A stretch of 64,000 bases of DNA from Ulva prolifera (Eukaryota; Chlorophyta; Ulvophyceae; Ulvales; Ulvaceae): the NCBI GenBank assembly GCA_023078555.1, contig CM041204.1:3316430-3380429 (forward strand). The letters run 5' to 3'. The notes beneath the pieces are model-generated. The model searched no databases. It was not told the DNA's origin and was given only the letters and a program-made list of their open reading frames with translations. Positions 34,673-46,299 of the stretch are shown here, piece by piece (the first letter of the stretch is position 1; each line of letters starts with the position of its first letter). The position numbers and the translations under genes were made by a program.

Positions 34673-35812
34673 GCTATCTCGGGTCCGCCCTGATTCGGGT
34701 CACATGTCAGAACACAGACCTTGACGCGGCCGCGGTGACAGGTACTCTGACGACGCAGTGCCCGTCACGACACCTGGAGGGCCTACATTATTGCGGCCGT
34801 GATGCGGTTCCCGGCCAGAATGACTGCAGAGGGCGTGATAGTTTGTGCCCCTCTAGCCATGTTGCCATTGCCGGGTCACGGGGTTCAGAGGGCAGCCCAC
34901 ACGTCCGCGGACCACGAGAAGCGATTTATAAGCAGAATCAACTGATGGCTGTATCATAGTACAAACACACAGGGGTCGGGCTCTTGGAGTTTGGCTAATA
35001 TGGCCACTGTGGACCTCAACGTTACAGGCCCGCATGAACACGGTTCAGCACCACCTCGTACGCAATATAAACACGCAATTCCGCTGATAATGTCACACAG
35101 CGTATTTTATACTTAATTAGCGCCGGTTTGTGATGTCAGACAGCGCCATTGACCTGTGCGATGCAGGGCTCGACGTGTCAAACTGCCTGCGTGCCTCTCT
35201 TTGCGAAATGGGAGCGCCGTCATTCAGCCACGGCACCACATTTCACAGCTTTGATGGCCAGCACGAGGTCTCTGGCGCGGGTGGAAATTCGCTCGGACCT
35301 GGACGACTCTGACATTGCAATATTGTTGCCAGTCCGTACACCTTACTTTGAATGTAAAAAGACCTTAAAGCGAATATAAACTCTGTATTGATTGAGTTGG
35401 TCGTATAGAGACGACGTTCTGAGTGCGACGGACTCTCTCCCATGGCATTCGAAAGCAGCAGCGTTCGAAACGCCACCACGCGGACGACTCGAGGCCACCC
35501 AGCAGCGCGAGAGTATAGCGAACAACATCCAAATATGCTACGAGGCGTGGCGCTGGCTGGCGCAGCATGCCTGGCGCGTAAAGTGATGCGGCCCAAACCG
35601 CCGATTTGAACAGCCACACGCTTCCGAGCGGCTCGTCGTCACATCAGGCCACGAATCAAAGACCTTTTGACGCAGGCACATTCTCGAGACATACAGGATG
35701 GTATATGCTGTGCGATATAGCAAGCGGCTTAGTATCAACACATATATCAGTGTGTATCGAGTGAAGTGACCCGTGACTGGGCTGACCCGAATCAGGGCGG
35801 ACCCGAGATAGC
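34673..35812. repeat. Perfect 30-bp inverted-repeat pair, possible MITE ends
   Basis: 34673-34702 is the exact reverse complement of 35783-35812. The arms enclose about 1.08 kb with no supportable gene. They could be the ends, or subterminal parts, of another non-autonomous DNA transposon. I found no target duplication immediately outside, so the true termini are uncertain. Confidence 0.6.
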
Positions 35813-37986
35813 CAGGGTGGCGAGGTGGCCAGCGCAACACACAACCATGCGTCTCGAGCCACATGCTTTGATGCTTTCGATCCCAGCACAAACACAATCG
35901 GCGTGATTGTGCACACCTTGCATTGTGACAAGTCGTGTACTCGAGAGGGTGTGTGGTGCCAGCTCGCGGTTGCACTGCCAGCGTTTGTCATTATGCATAT
36001 GATTCGGAAAAGTAGCTTTGATATGTATCGGCGGCATTAGTCCTGTTGGTAGCATGTTACAAGCGTGCTGTGCGTGCCCGTGGGCATATCTACAGAGTGT
36101 CGAATAGCTAAGGAGCGTCGTCACCAGAGACGCGCGCATGCAGCCCGCAGCAGCGCAGCGGTCGCGAGCATTCAGGCGACATGAAAGCGCAAGCAGGCCG
36201 TCGCTGATCTCCATGGTCGAACAGATAACGACCACTATCGACGCTGGATGGCTTTCGCAGAGTGTTCAGGTGTTTCTCTCGATCCCGCTGGCAACGGGCA
36301 TGCAGCCATGCCTGTCCTTCTCATCTCCTGAATTCGCAGACTTCAACCACGCATATCGTTGTACTTTGAGTACATGTGGCGCTGGTGCCCGTGTAGCTTG
36401 CTGTCTCCCGTGTCACTGCACGCCGGCCAGCGGCCTCTTAGCAGCGGCGCTCCAGCGCATCTTAATCTGGACTCGACTAGCGGCTTACTAATGAATTTCA
36501 GGCTCTCTGTTCTTCTTGTGCCGGTGACCGCGCCTTGCCTCACCGGTGCTCGCGTACCTGGAACACGCTAGCACTGATGGCAACATGGTGGGGAACAAAA
36601 AGGGGGGCACCCAAGGAGCCTGCCAGTTTCGATCTCTTAACTTTGTTCGCCGCGTACGGTTGTACGTCCCGCGGCGTCAATCCACTGGGAGGACTCGGTG
36701 TGCCTGACGGTGTTGCAACCTTCGCGACATAAAGACTTCACGATTGCAGAGAGTCGGCGAAACAGAGCCTACACGCTACAGCTGATTCCACCTGAATCAT
36801 GTTGGCAAAGCGCTGATGCGTGATGCGAAGCGCGATCAGGCATCAGAAGCTATGCAGCTTCTGATCCTTGGCGGACACGCAGCACTTGGTAATGCCTCAA
36901 CCGAAATTTTCCACATGGAGTCCTCTACCGAAGGCTTCGGAGTGTTGATGGGGCAGGCCAGTATGCTTGTAGATGAGGTTGTGTTCCGTCGCGTCAGTTC
37001 TGAGCATACTGTGTCTGGAGAGTCGTAGCCCCGGACACTGTTGGTCAGCCTGAGCAGCAGCTGCGCAAGATGTGACCGGTATGATGTGCATCTGCAGCAC
37101 GGCCTTTGGCTCACTCACACCATTGCAAGCAGTGCTTGCCTGGGTTTCTGCGCTCCTGCGTTGCGTTAAGATTCTTGCTTGGTCTTACCCCACATGCACA
37201 AGCCGCTGCAACCCGAGCTGATCAGCTCAACGTCAACCCGCAAGGACTGGCAATCGCCAGACGCTCTCATACTGATGAACTGGTGGTGGACGTGGGCTGC
37301 AGTTGTTGAGGCGCGACCGCCCACTGCCTGTCCAAAACGATTATGCTGGAACTGGTGTATCTGGCGTATGGCAAACGTGGATCGATCTGGAGCACAAATC
37401 GTGGAGCCTGATTATGTGAGTAGCACAGACCGGGGCTGCATCTAGTGCCGAAGCACCCTTGTCGAACTTGCTGAAGGGCATGGGCAGGACATCAGGGCAG
37501 GTCAAGCATGAACCACACTGGACCACTGAAACAGGCGTACATGTCTCCAGCATGCGATGTACAGGGCGGTCACCGCGCCATGGCGTGTACAGTCTTCGTT
37601 TGTGAGTCTTATTTGAGAGGACTGCGCTGGGCGTGCTGGAGTAGCATGCCGTGCTGGGGCCGCTGCGTCCCTGGCATGTTCATCATCCCGGGTCGCCTGT
37701 GATGGACGAGCCTTGGCGGGTCTGCCATCGACCACGCCGCTGCCGCCTATGCCCTGCTGCTGTTTTGGCTGTTGGCCCGCTTACCCCTGGTGCTTCACTG
37801 CTGGGATGCTTTAAACAGGGAACGTTGTAAAGGGATGCTTTGACGTTGTAAAGCCTGGACACGGGCCGCCTCGCTGGCTGCTTTCGGTGCGGGCCGCTGT
37901 GCCAGGCGCACTATGCTGGGTGCATTACTCTGGATTTGCTGAGCCTGGCGTGCCTCGCCGGATGTGCTTTGCCGGGTGATTATGGT

Positions 37987-38014
37987 GGGGGGGGGGGGGG
38001 GGGGGGGGGGGGGG
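37987..38014 (+). repeat. Homopolymer of 28 G
   Basis: Twenty-eight consecutive G residues, ending one base before the point where homology between copies D and E of the segmental duplication begins (38016). The D copy lacks the run. Confidence 0.9.
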
Positions 38015-38703
38015 TTCATGCATCTCAATCCCAGCGCTGCCCTAGAGCTCTGGGTCCGCCTCGGGTCTGCACCGCTGATCACGCCCAGATATGCTCTCAG
38101 CCATCACCGGGATCCCCGAGCCGCGGACAGCCACGTATGCTTCAAACACATGCACATCCCATCCTCACGCATTCAGCTCGTTCCCGCAATTCAAGTGTGG
38201 TCGCAGAGGGTTGGGGGCCTATATATATAGCTACCCGGAGCCTCGCAGATATCAAATACTTGAGTCCGGACTCCGGAGGTCGGGGCCCATGCGGTTCGTA
38301 GATTGTGTGCCACAGCGGCCAGCATATGTATACTTCTTCTATTCTTGCTTAACTGCTGCAAGATCGGTTCATACGTGCACAGGTGGAGCCCCTGCCTGTC
38401 GAATGCTCACGTGTTCCCAAGTGCAGCGCTTTCCGGCAGATCCCCGGCTGACCGCCTCGGAGAGGCGCGTGGCTCGATTCAAATCCTGATCCCGCCGATA
38501 GTCGAGGGGGTTCCGGCATGGTATTGCAACATGTGGCTACACTCATGCCGCATTGACGCTCTCAAGTGCTCACCTTGGACTCTCGGTTGCTCAACACGCT
38601 GCTTCTTCTCGCGCTGTCGTCTCGAACCTTTGCAGCTGATCAGTGCGCAGTCCGCAGGCCTGGGGCACTGCTACAACGTGTCTGAACGTCTCTCCATAAA
38701 ACA

Positions 38704-41700
38704 ATGAGCACAATAGATACTGCGATGCCTAATGTATCGTTCAAGCTGGCTGCCGATGCTCCGCTGTCCGTGTGCGCGACGTCTGGTACAGATTCAGAGG
38801 CTGTGGACATACCGACGCACTGTGCTCTCAGATGTGACTTGTTGTGTGATCTGCGTGAACAAGAGTTTTGTTCAACACTCGATCTGTCTGTGCCTTTGTC
38901 AATGGATGAAGTGAAGGCATGGCTGGAGTGTGCTCTGAAGAGTCAAGCCAGAGGCGTTGTCGACGACCGCACCCAGGACATTGGAGCGGACGAGAATAAA
39001 CTGCTGAAGGCACTGAAGGTACGAGATACTCCAAGCGTTGCATTGATGACGGCGTGAGCATGCGTTGTTTGCGAAGCATCACTCACGTATCAGTTTGCTG
39101 CTGTCACGCGGCATGCTTGCAATAAGATTGAAAACTGGTCGAACTTTCGCTTGCGGTAATTGTTATCTCAATACTGCTGGTATTTTGGAGGCGACATGCG
39201 TGCGTGCTTGCTTACTCTTTGATGAGTCTGCGCAAGGGCTTGCCACGCCGCAGAAACGAATAGCACAACGCACATCGTCCCGTCAGACTCTGTCTAAGCA
39301 GAGATCGCGTGCATTGCAGCCCGCATGGGCCCATATGTGTCGCTGTAGATGTCTCGCTATCACTCATGCAGAGACCAGCTCAGCATGCCAGAAAGCGCTT
39401 GACAACGGCTTGCAACCCATGACGTGTTGCTAGTGGGCAGATGAAGTGTCATCATGTGAACTTCGTGATCAGTGCACATGCCAATGGCACGGACATTCTT
39501 CATTTGAGCAGCATCACAGACTGTGAGCCTCACCTGTGATCCAGTGACTGACATGATGGTGCGGCTGACACAGTGCTCCGAACCTTGTCTGAATCAACGA
39601 GCAGCATCTTTCAGTGAGACACATACTCCAATTGAGATGTGTGCCTCGTTGCTGGGCAGAAGTTCATTGCGCATGCAGGCCGCAGACTTCTTGCGTGACC
39701 TCGAGACGACCGCAGCCATACAACGGCGCCTCCTTCTCTCTATTGTAGGCGACTGTGCTGCACCGGAGTGCGAGTTGAGGCCACCGCCCTCCACAGCAGA
39801 ATGCGCTAGGGCGTATCGGGTGCGGCCGCCTGCGCCTTTGCTGCCCACAGCTGTACCGCCAGTGCAGTCCTCTGAGCACAGCATGCTGAGGAGATTGCAT
39901 GGCACCGCCTGTTTCAAGGCTATGCTACATGTACCTGTACACAACGCGATTTTACAAGACCGCATGCACGTCTGTAGAACGACCAACTCCATGTGGCCAA
40001 TGAGGTTTATTCTATTGTTGCATGAGGCATGCAATGTGGCTCTTGATGGAATCGAAGCCATGTGATGTTGACCGGAATTCAACACACGAGCGCAGCCACC
40101 AGCAAGCCCCATGCGCACCAATCAGAATGCTTACGTACAGATCGTCCAGGCTTTGCCCCCGCGCTTTGTACCGGGCATCCTCGCAGCCGCAACCCGTGAT
40201 GCGACCTGGACAGAAAGGGCCGTAATGTCGTTCGTCGGCAGATGGACCGAGGCAATTTTCTGTCGACTCCCAGACGAGCGACAGCTAATGCGGCTGCTGG
40301 AACTACTCCCTCGCCACCTCCACCCGACCATCGTGCGCGAGTGCTGCGGCCGCCCGGGAGCTGAAGGCGTGTTCCGCATCCCACAGATGCCTGCCTGCCG
40401 CAAGACGTGCCCACGGTGCTGTCCGCAACGCGTTCAAGTTGAATGTGAAGATTTGGGCAGCTTAAACGGGCCGGCCCATCGTCCAGGCTGTGCTTCGACG
40501 GTGTTCCAGTTGCTTGCTGCCGCGGCACCGCTTGCCGGGGGGGATGCTGAGGTCGCATGGGACCCCGGCGCGCTGGACGGCCTCCTCTCAGGTGCCACCA
40601 CCGCTGAGCCTGCTTCTGCAGCAGATGCCCCTGTCACAGACGAAGCCACGATCGGCAACGTTGCTACTGCTGCGGCCGGAGTATTGTCGGACGATGACGA
40701 GCCACGAGCCAAGCGGTTTTGCATGCATCAGGAAGGAAGGGAAGGGGCGATGTGCGATGCGTCCCCAGTGGATGGGCACCCGGCCAGCAAGGCGGTGATG
40801 ACACAGCTTACGCTAACAGTCTCGAACTCAGTATGCGCAGCTTGCCAATGCGGTCACTACGACTCCCCCACTGCGGGGCCGCCTCGCTGGCGTGTCGCGC
40901 TGGCACAGCTGCCCGGGCTGCGGCGTCTCTGTATCAACACGCATAACGTCGAGCACTTGAGCCCTGCGGGGCTCGGGCCGGCGCTGCTGGCCCTGCCCGC
41001 CCTCGAGGCCCTGGAGGTGAGATGCGAGGGTGTGTATGACCATCTGGGCCAGGAGGGGTCAGACAAGGCGCAGGACGACCTGCTGCATGCTGTTGGGAAG
41101 CTGACGCGCCTTTCTTCGCTTGCACTAATCGACTGCTTGTGCCTGGGCGATCCGGATCCCGCCGAGGTCGAGCCGCTGTCGCAGGTGTCGCAGCTGTTGA
41201 GGCTCACACGGCTGACATCCCTTACAGCCACTTGGGTGGCTGCCGGTGAAGCCAACGCAGCCGCATTCGTGCATGCTGTCAAGCAGATGACAGCGTTGAG
41301 GGAACTCGATGTCGCAATGCTTAATTGGTGGGACCACGACGATTGTGCGGAGGTGGTGATCCAACTGGCGGTGGCAACCGAGCTGACAGCGCTGCACAGC
41401 CTCGCTGTGCGATCTGGCGAATCAGCCGCTCGCTTGCATCGGGCTCTGCTCGCCAGAAACCCTGCTCTACTGTCCCGCCTGACTGCCCTGACTGTGCCAA
41501 ATCGAGATGTGATATTTCACGTCGTCGATGAGCCAGATGCAAACGCGAGAGCGATCGTGGCTCTACTGGCAGATCTTCCAGCACTCCGGACCCTGAGTGT
41601 GGGGCACAGTGAGCTCGGGGATGCCGGGCTGCAGCGCCTTGCAGCGCAGCTGCCGGCCCTGCCGAACCTGAGACAGCTGTCAATTCATGGGAACGGCGCT

Positions 41701-42066
41701 TCTCACATTGGGATCACTGCCATCTTGAGGGCTGCGGGAGTTGCAGGCGGCCAGGGGCTGCGGGAGCTCGACATCAGCGACAATGACCTCAGGGCTGCAG
41801 ATGCAGGCCAGCTCGCACGCCTCCTCTCTCAGCTGCACCGCCTCGAGGCACTGAACCTTCACGACACGGGGCTGGCGGAATGCGGCTGGCGCAGCGCTGT
41901 TCAGGCTCTGGAGACGCTACCGCAGCTGCGCCGCTTGCGTGTCAATCGCCCCAAGTCTCGCAAAGAACTCCATCGCCTTGAACGCATCGGTCGAGAATTG
42001 CCCTGGGGCGGCGTGTCTCCCGCCGCGACCTTGTTTGCCGGACTCGGGCACGTGTGCATCGACTGA
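38704..42066 (+). CDS. Gene E: SKP1/BTB-like LRR protein
   Basis: Exons 38704-39018, 39679-39819 and 40141-42066, all phase 0, give 793 residues. It is the closest relative of D. Exon 1 starts MSTIDTAMPNVSFKL and contains IPTHCALRCDLLCDL, VPLSMDEVKAWLECAL and KLLKALK; exon 2 starts AADFLRDLETTAA. These elements fit the strand-helix order of SKP1/BTB proteins. Exon 3 begins IVQALPPRFVPG, then ECCGRPG...MPACRKTC, FQLLAAAAPLAGG, an Ala/Thr/Asp-rich linker, KRFCMHQ and about ten leucine-rich repeats, ending HVCID. The donor-like GTGCGT is 8 nt after the stop and lies in a 51-bp tandem repeat. All frames are open, so I treat it as functional. The role as a ubiquitin-ligase-type receptor is inference. 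Confidence 0.82.
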
Positions 42067-42067
42067 G

Positions 42068-42190
42068 CCGCAGGTGCGTGCTGCCTGCTGTGTGCTGTGC
42101 GGTGTTGCGTGTAGCTTGCCGCAGGTTCGTGCTGCCTGCTGTGTGCTGTGCGGTGTTGCGTGTAGCTTGCCGCAGGTGCGTGCTGCCTGC
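42068..42190 (+). repeat. 51-bp tandem repeat in the 3' region of gene E
   Basis: Units start at 42068, 42119 and 42170 (third copy partial), each beginning CCGCAGGTGCGTGCTGCC or the same with one change. Every unit carries a CAG/GT junction of the kind used as acceptor or donor, so the repeat multiplies possible splice sites just after the stop codon. Confidence 0.85.
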
Positions 42191-42977
42191 AACTGTGTGA
42201 GGTGCCTACAACACCACATCTTGTGTTGAAGTCATCCAGGGTCGGACTGGTCGTGCAGCAACGGCAGCCGGCACGCTGGTGTGTGCTACGTGCTCACGCC
42301 CGCGGGTCATCAGTGCATCATGTGGCGTGTGCACTGCGCTAGGTTGTCTAGGCTCAGCGTGCCAGGGCGGCTGTGGGGAATGCCTTGTCCTGCATATGGG
42401 CCATTCGTGATGTATGTGCCATAGCCAGTCTGCCGTAATCTCTGCCACACGCATTCAAGATGTCTGCGCATGCGCGCCGCTGTGTCTGTCGTCTGTCGGC
42501 ATCGGAAGATTTGCTGTGCTGGGGCTGCTGCTCTCGCCACAGATCTCTCCACAGGGACCGCGTCCCCGGCTTCCCCGGGCGAGGCGTGCTGACCCGCATA
42601 CGCAGAGCCGCATGTGATGTGCCGCTCTGCTCTGTATTGGATTTGCTGCACCGTTTGCCACACGTGTGTGCAGGCGAGACGTCGGGCGCCAAAGGGTGGT
42701 GGTCGCGCCACTGGCCGGGGCAAGCAGGCCGATGCTCTGCCGAGTCTGCTCAACAGGACCGAAGGACAGCGAGTGCGCATGGCGGCGGTGGCCCATTAAT
42801 TAGTTTATCTTGCCGAGCGTATGGCTGTGCAGGCAGTGTCCTTGTGGGCACGGGATCGTTTCGCACAGATGTGTTGCTTTAGGCAATTGTGCGGGTGTCT
42901 TGATTACGATGGTGGTTGTTCTTGCAGCGCGCATCGGATCTGGTCGTGCACGCGGCTGCCAGTGAAAACTGCACTGC

Positions 42978-43070
42978 CTGCATGAAGCCACTGTCTGCAT
43001 GAAGCCACTGTCTGCATGAAGCTACTGTCTGCATGAACCCACTGCACTGCCTGCATGAAGCCACTGCACT
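42978..43070 (+). repeat. 17-bp minisatellite
   Basis: Four to five head-to-tail copies of CTGCATGAAGCCACTGT, the first two exact (42978-42994, 42995-43011) and later ones with substitutions or a short insertion. Confidence 0.85.
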
Positions 43071-44324
43071 GCAGTAACTGCAGTGTGGATCGTGCACACT
43101 GGCTCGGATCGCTGGCACTCTGGCTCCGGACCTGGTCTGTGTCGCCACTTCCCAGCCTGCTCCTGCATCCATGGCACTGGAGGGCCGCCAGTACCGAGGA
43201 GGGACATCTAGTACAGTATACTGGACTTGTTGCTGAAACCCCATGGATCTGCGTGCAGAAGCGTCACAGTGGTCGTTTCAGTATATGCACACCTCGCGAG
43301 TACCCAGTCACACGGATGGCACCTGCACTCACCCAGTCCCTGAGAGCCCACACTCTCACCTGTTCGAGGTTTCACAGATGTCACCAAAATATACATGACA
43401 TGTTGGAGACTGCTGCATCATGTCACCCAGAGAGCTTGCAAGCAGATACCTCCATACCGATACCGTCTGTCACTACAAGGATGGTGGGTAGGCGATGCTG
43501 TACATTATCAGTGACCCATTTCCGGCTGAACAGTAGACAAACAGTGTCCAGATGTGTATGAACTGTATGGCGATCGACGCAGGAGTGGCCGAGTGCTGTA
43601 CAGCAAACGTGCTGTCTGACAGGGATGTGAAGGGTAGTGTTGCACGGCCGACGCGCTGCGATTGTAGAGAATGTACACTTCTGTGCGACGAGTGCGCGAG
43701 CTGTCCATGCAATCGTGTGAAATGTTCACGAGTACCTAGGTGATGTGCACCTCGGCCTGCATCATGCAGTGCACGTGAACCGGCAAGATGCGCTCGTCGT
43801 GAACATTCCTCGCGTGGCGTGTTCACGTCCTTAAAAATCGGCACATTACTGACACTGTTTCACCAATGATGTACTCGTCAGGCGTAAGCTACGAGTGCTG
43901 TTATACCACGATGATGTACAGTTGGTGCACACGACATACGATGGCAGATACCCGGTCATGTGGCCTGTGTATAGGCTGCATCTGCGTTACATCATCTCCT
44001 ATTGTCCGGGAAATAGTTATTGTCGATACTATCATGCCCATCTGGCCCTCGTGTCCGTGCCGTCGCACTGGAAATTGCTGAAATACCGAAGCAGCCACCA
44101 CAGGTAGGCTGTACACGTAGCAGCTACCGCTGGCCAACGCCGGCTGAGCCATGGCTCAGGCGGTGCAGTTGGCGTCAATAAAGATAATAAGGAAAAATGC
44201 CGCCATCCGTGCACCATCACCCTCTGCCTCGTGATCCCAGCAACCAGTGCTGGAGTGTACCTTCCCCTTTGCAGTATCTCCCGGAAACAGGTAAAGGCCC
44301 CGCCAGCTCGGCAGCACACTTCAA

Positions 44325-46055
44325 TTATCCCATTGAGTCACAGGCCTTGATGTTCTGCTGCTCCTCACAGTAGGCCATCCTTTGCTCCATTAGTTCCATC
44401 TTGGTTTCCTGCAGCTCCGCCACACGGCTTATTATCCCCTATAATCATTTTGATCTGAAGAACACATTGCAAACGTAGGCTGAGCCACACCTTCAGTTTC
44501 CCGACTGTGTCCTGTGCGGTCCGCATTTTGGGCTTGACATTGTTGCGCTTGCCAGCACAGCCCTGCTTGCATTCTTCAATCACTGCTTCTTGCTCGTCGA
44601 TCTTGCTCTGAATTGATGTCAGTTCCTTGGCCAGGCGAGCCATTTCACTCTTCAGGAATTCCTTACGGTCAACGACGGGGTGGCTTGTGGAGCTGATCTG
44701 CAGCTGTGCAGGCTGAGTATGGGTTGGACACGCTGTGTGCGGTGCAGATAACTGAGTATTAGGCAATGCTGAGTTGGTGCATACATGCACATAGCAGTCT
44801 AGTGGAGATCTGACCGCACCTGGACATCAGGGGAAGGAAGTGTCCCATCTCCATTTGCCTCCTTGTCGCTCAAAGGTAGGCCCATCAGGTCTACATCGTC
44901 GATGCCTATCATCGCCAACATATCATCCACAGCTGCACTGTCAGCGGCCACGGATGGCACCACTAATGCGTTGTGTGTCCAGTCTTTCTCCGCTGCCTGG
45001 GTCGGCAACTGTGCACAGAACATTGCAGGGGAGACATACGGGGTCTGATGTCCATGACCAGTGACTTGCATGACCTGCTATTAGCAGACATAATCAGTTC
45101 TTGAACGGGGCAGGCAGTACAATCGTACCGCCCATGACATGCTGGCACCCCGTGCCTGTGCAGGTATTAGAAGTCGAGAGCATGTTACCTCTGAAACGGC
45201 TCTGTGACCCCCCTCGCCGTGAGTGCCCACATCAAACTCGGAGGCCAATTTGCTGGGAGGGCGCCATTCCGTAGATGCACCGACGCCAGCAACCGGGTCG
45301 GGTTCTGGTCTCTTCCTGCCGACCTCAGGAGGTGGTAAGTATCTCAGGTTGGCCGTCTCTGGGGTCAATCCCATGTATCTCAGCCTCTCTGGTATGTTCC
45401 TCTCCGTGGCGATACATCTCTTGTTGCCGTGCATGACCTGAACATGTACAAGCTATCAGATATTGGGCTGCCAACAACTGCGAGCAGCATCTATCAGTCT
45501 CAATTTGGCTGCTAGTACACAGACTTCGATGATGCCATTTGCATAAGCGATTGCCTGCACTTGACACCATCGTACCTGCTTCAGGTTGCCAGCTACACCC
45601 GGGGGAAGCTGCAGGGGGATGGCTCGGGCGATGGGGTCAGGTTCAAGATGTTCTTTCTCTGGTGTCTGACCTGTTCTCTCGAGGTTGGACACATTGCTAT
45701 CCTTAGCAGTGATCTCCCATTTGGGCTCGAACTTGTACTTAGGTTCATCAGGCTGCCACGGAGGATAGTGGCCGTCATCAAAGGCCCACTCCAGCCTTGT
45801 CTTCTGTACATGGCCAGCCACTGCGGCTGTACCACCATCGTGCCTGACCTGTAACGCACGCATCCCATCAATATCAGCACATGACCCATTTGCACAATCC
45901 AATTGAACAGGCTCTAGAGCACGTGCCAGCTTTCTGTCAAACTGCATGGAAAGTTCCATTAAGGATTTCCCTGGTCCTTTTGCCTCGTGTGTTGCCGCGG
46001 GATTAGCTCGCAGTGCTGCTGCGAATTTGCGGATGTTGACATTGTTATTGCCCAT
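44325..46055 (-). CDS. Unknown multi-exon protein with C-terminal coiled coil
   Basis: Exons on the minus strand: 46055-45576, 45437-45189, 45074-44820, 44712-44491 and 44438-44325, all phase 0 with GT...AG junctions, about 439 residues. Introns are 52-138 bp. The C-terminal two exons form a heptad-rich coiled coil (around EFLKSEMARLAKELTSIQSK and RVAELQETKMELMEQRM). The middle exons are acidic and Pro-rich with no motif I recognise. The proposed ATG at 46055 may not be the true start. An upstream exon near 46150-46083 would add a four-Cys zinc-ribbon-like segment (CCPHC ... CTVQDC) and can be joined in phase 1 at 46029. No family is recognised. Its small introns resemble those of the transposase gene at 51621, which may mean they belong to the same mobile region. 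Confidence 0.5.
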
Positions 46056-46299
46056 GCGTCCGTTGACCGCAGTCCTGCACAGTGCATTGTGTTGAACCAT
46101 CCGGAGGAAGCAGGTTCCGGTCACAGTGAGGGCAACAGTACCTGCTACCAACAAGCTTTGTATACCCCATCATCATCTGTTCCCACGCCTGTGTCAGATT
46201 ATGAATTTTGCGTCCGGCCTCCTTCTCACAGGGCCTATGCCACTTTGTGCTCATCCAGGTGGGCCATATAAGTGGGTGAGCCGTTTGCGGGTGTGCCAT

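Larger units (their letters stand above)
34247..38703. other. Long spacer upstream of gene E
   Basis: Contains the inverted-repeat pair at 34673-35812, AT-rich palindromic DNA near 34480-34525, and the G run at 37987-38014. From 38016 it is the upstream part of duplication copy E and the likely promoter region of that gene. A plus-strand frame at 36816-37028 (70 codons) has an even amino-acid mix but no motif, and I leave it uncalled. Confidence 0.4.
38016..42858 (+). repeat. Segmental duplication unit, copy E
   Basis: About 4.84 kb matching 26834-31987 in the same orientation, including promoter, introns, gene and 3' flank. The G run sits at its left boundary. Confidence 0.8.
42067..44324. 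other. Spacer between gene E and the minus-strand coiled-coil gene
   Basis: It holds the 3' flank of duplication copy E to 42858 and a minisatellite at 42978-43070. A short plus-strand frame at 43552-43743 encodes a Cys-rich tail (pattern CDCREC then CDECASCPC) that might be an exon, but I see no partner exons and no clear splice context. Confidence 0.4.
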
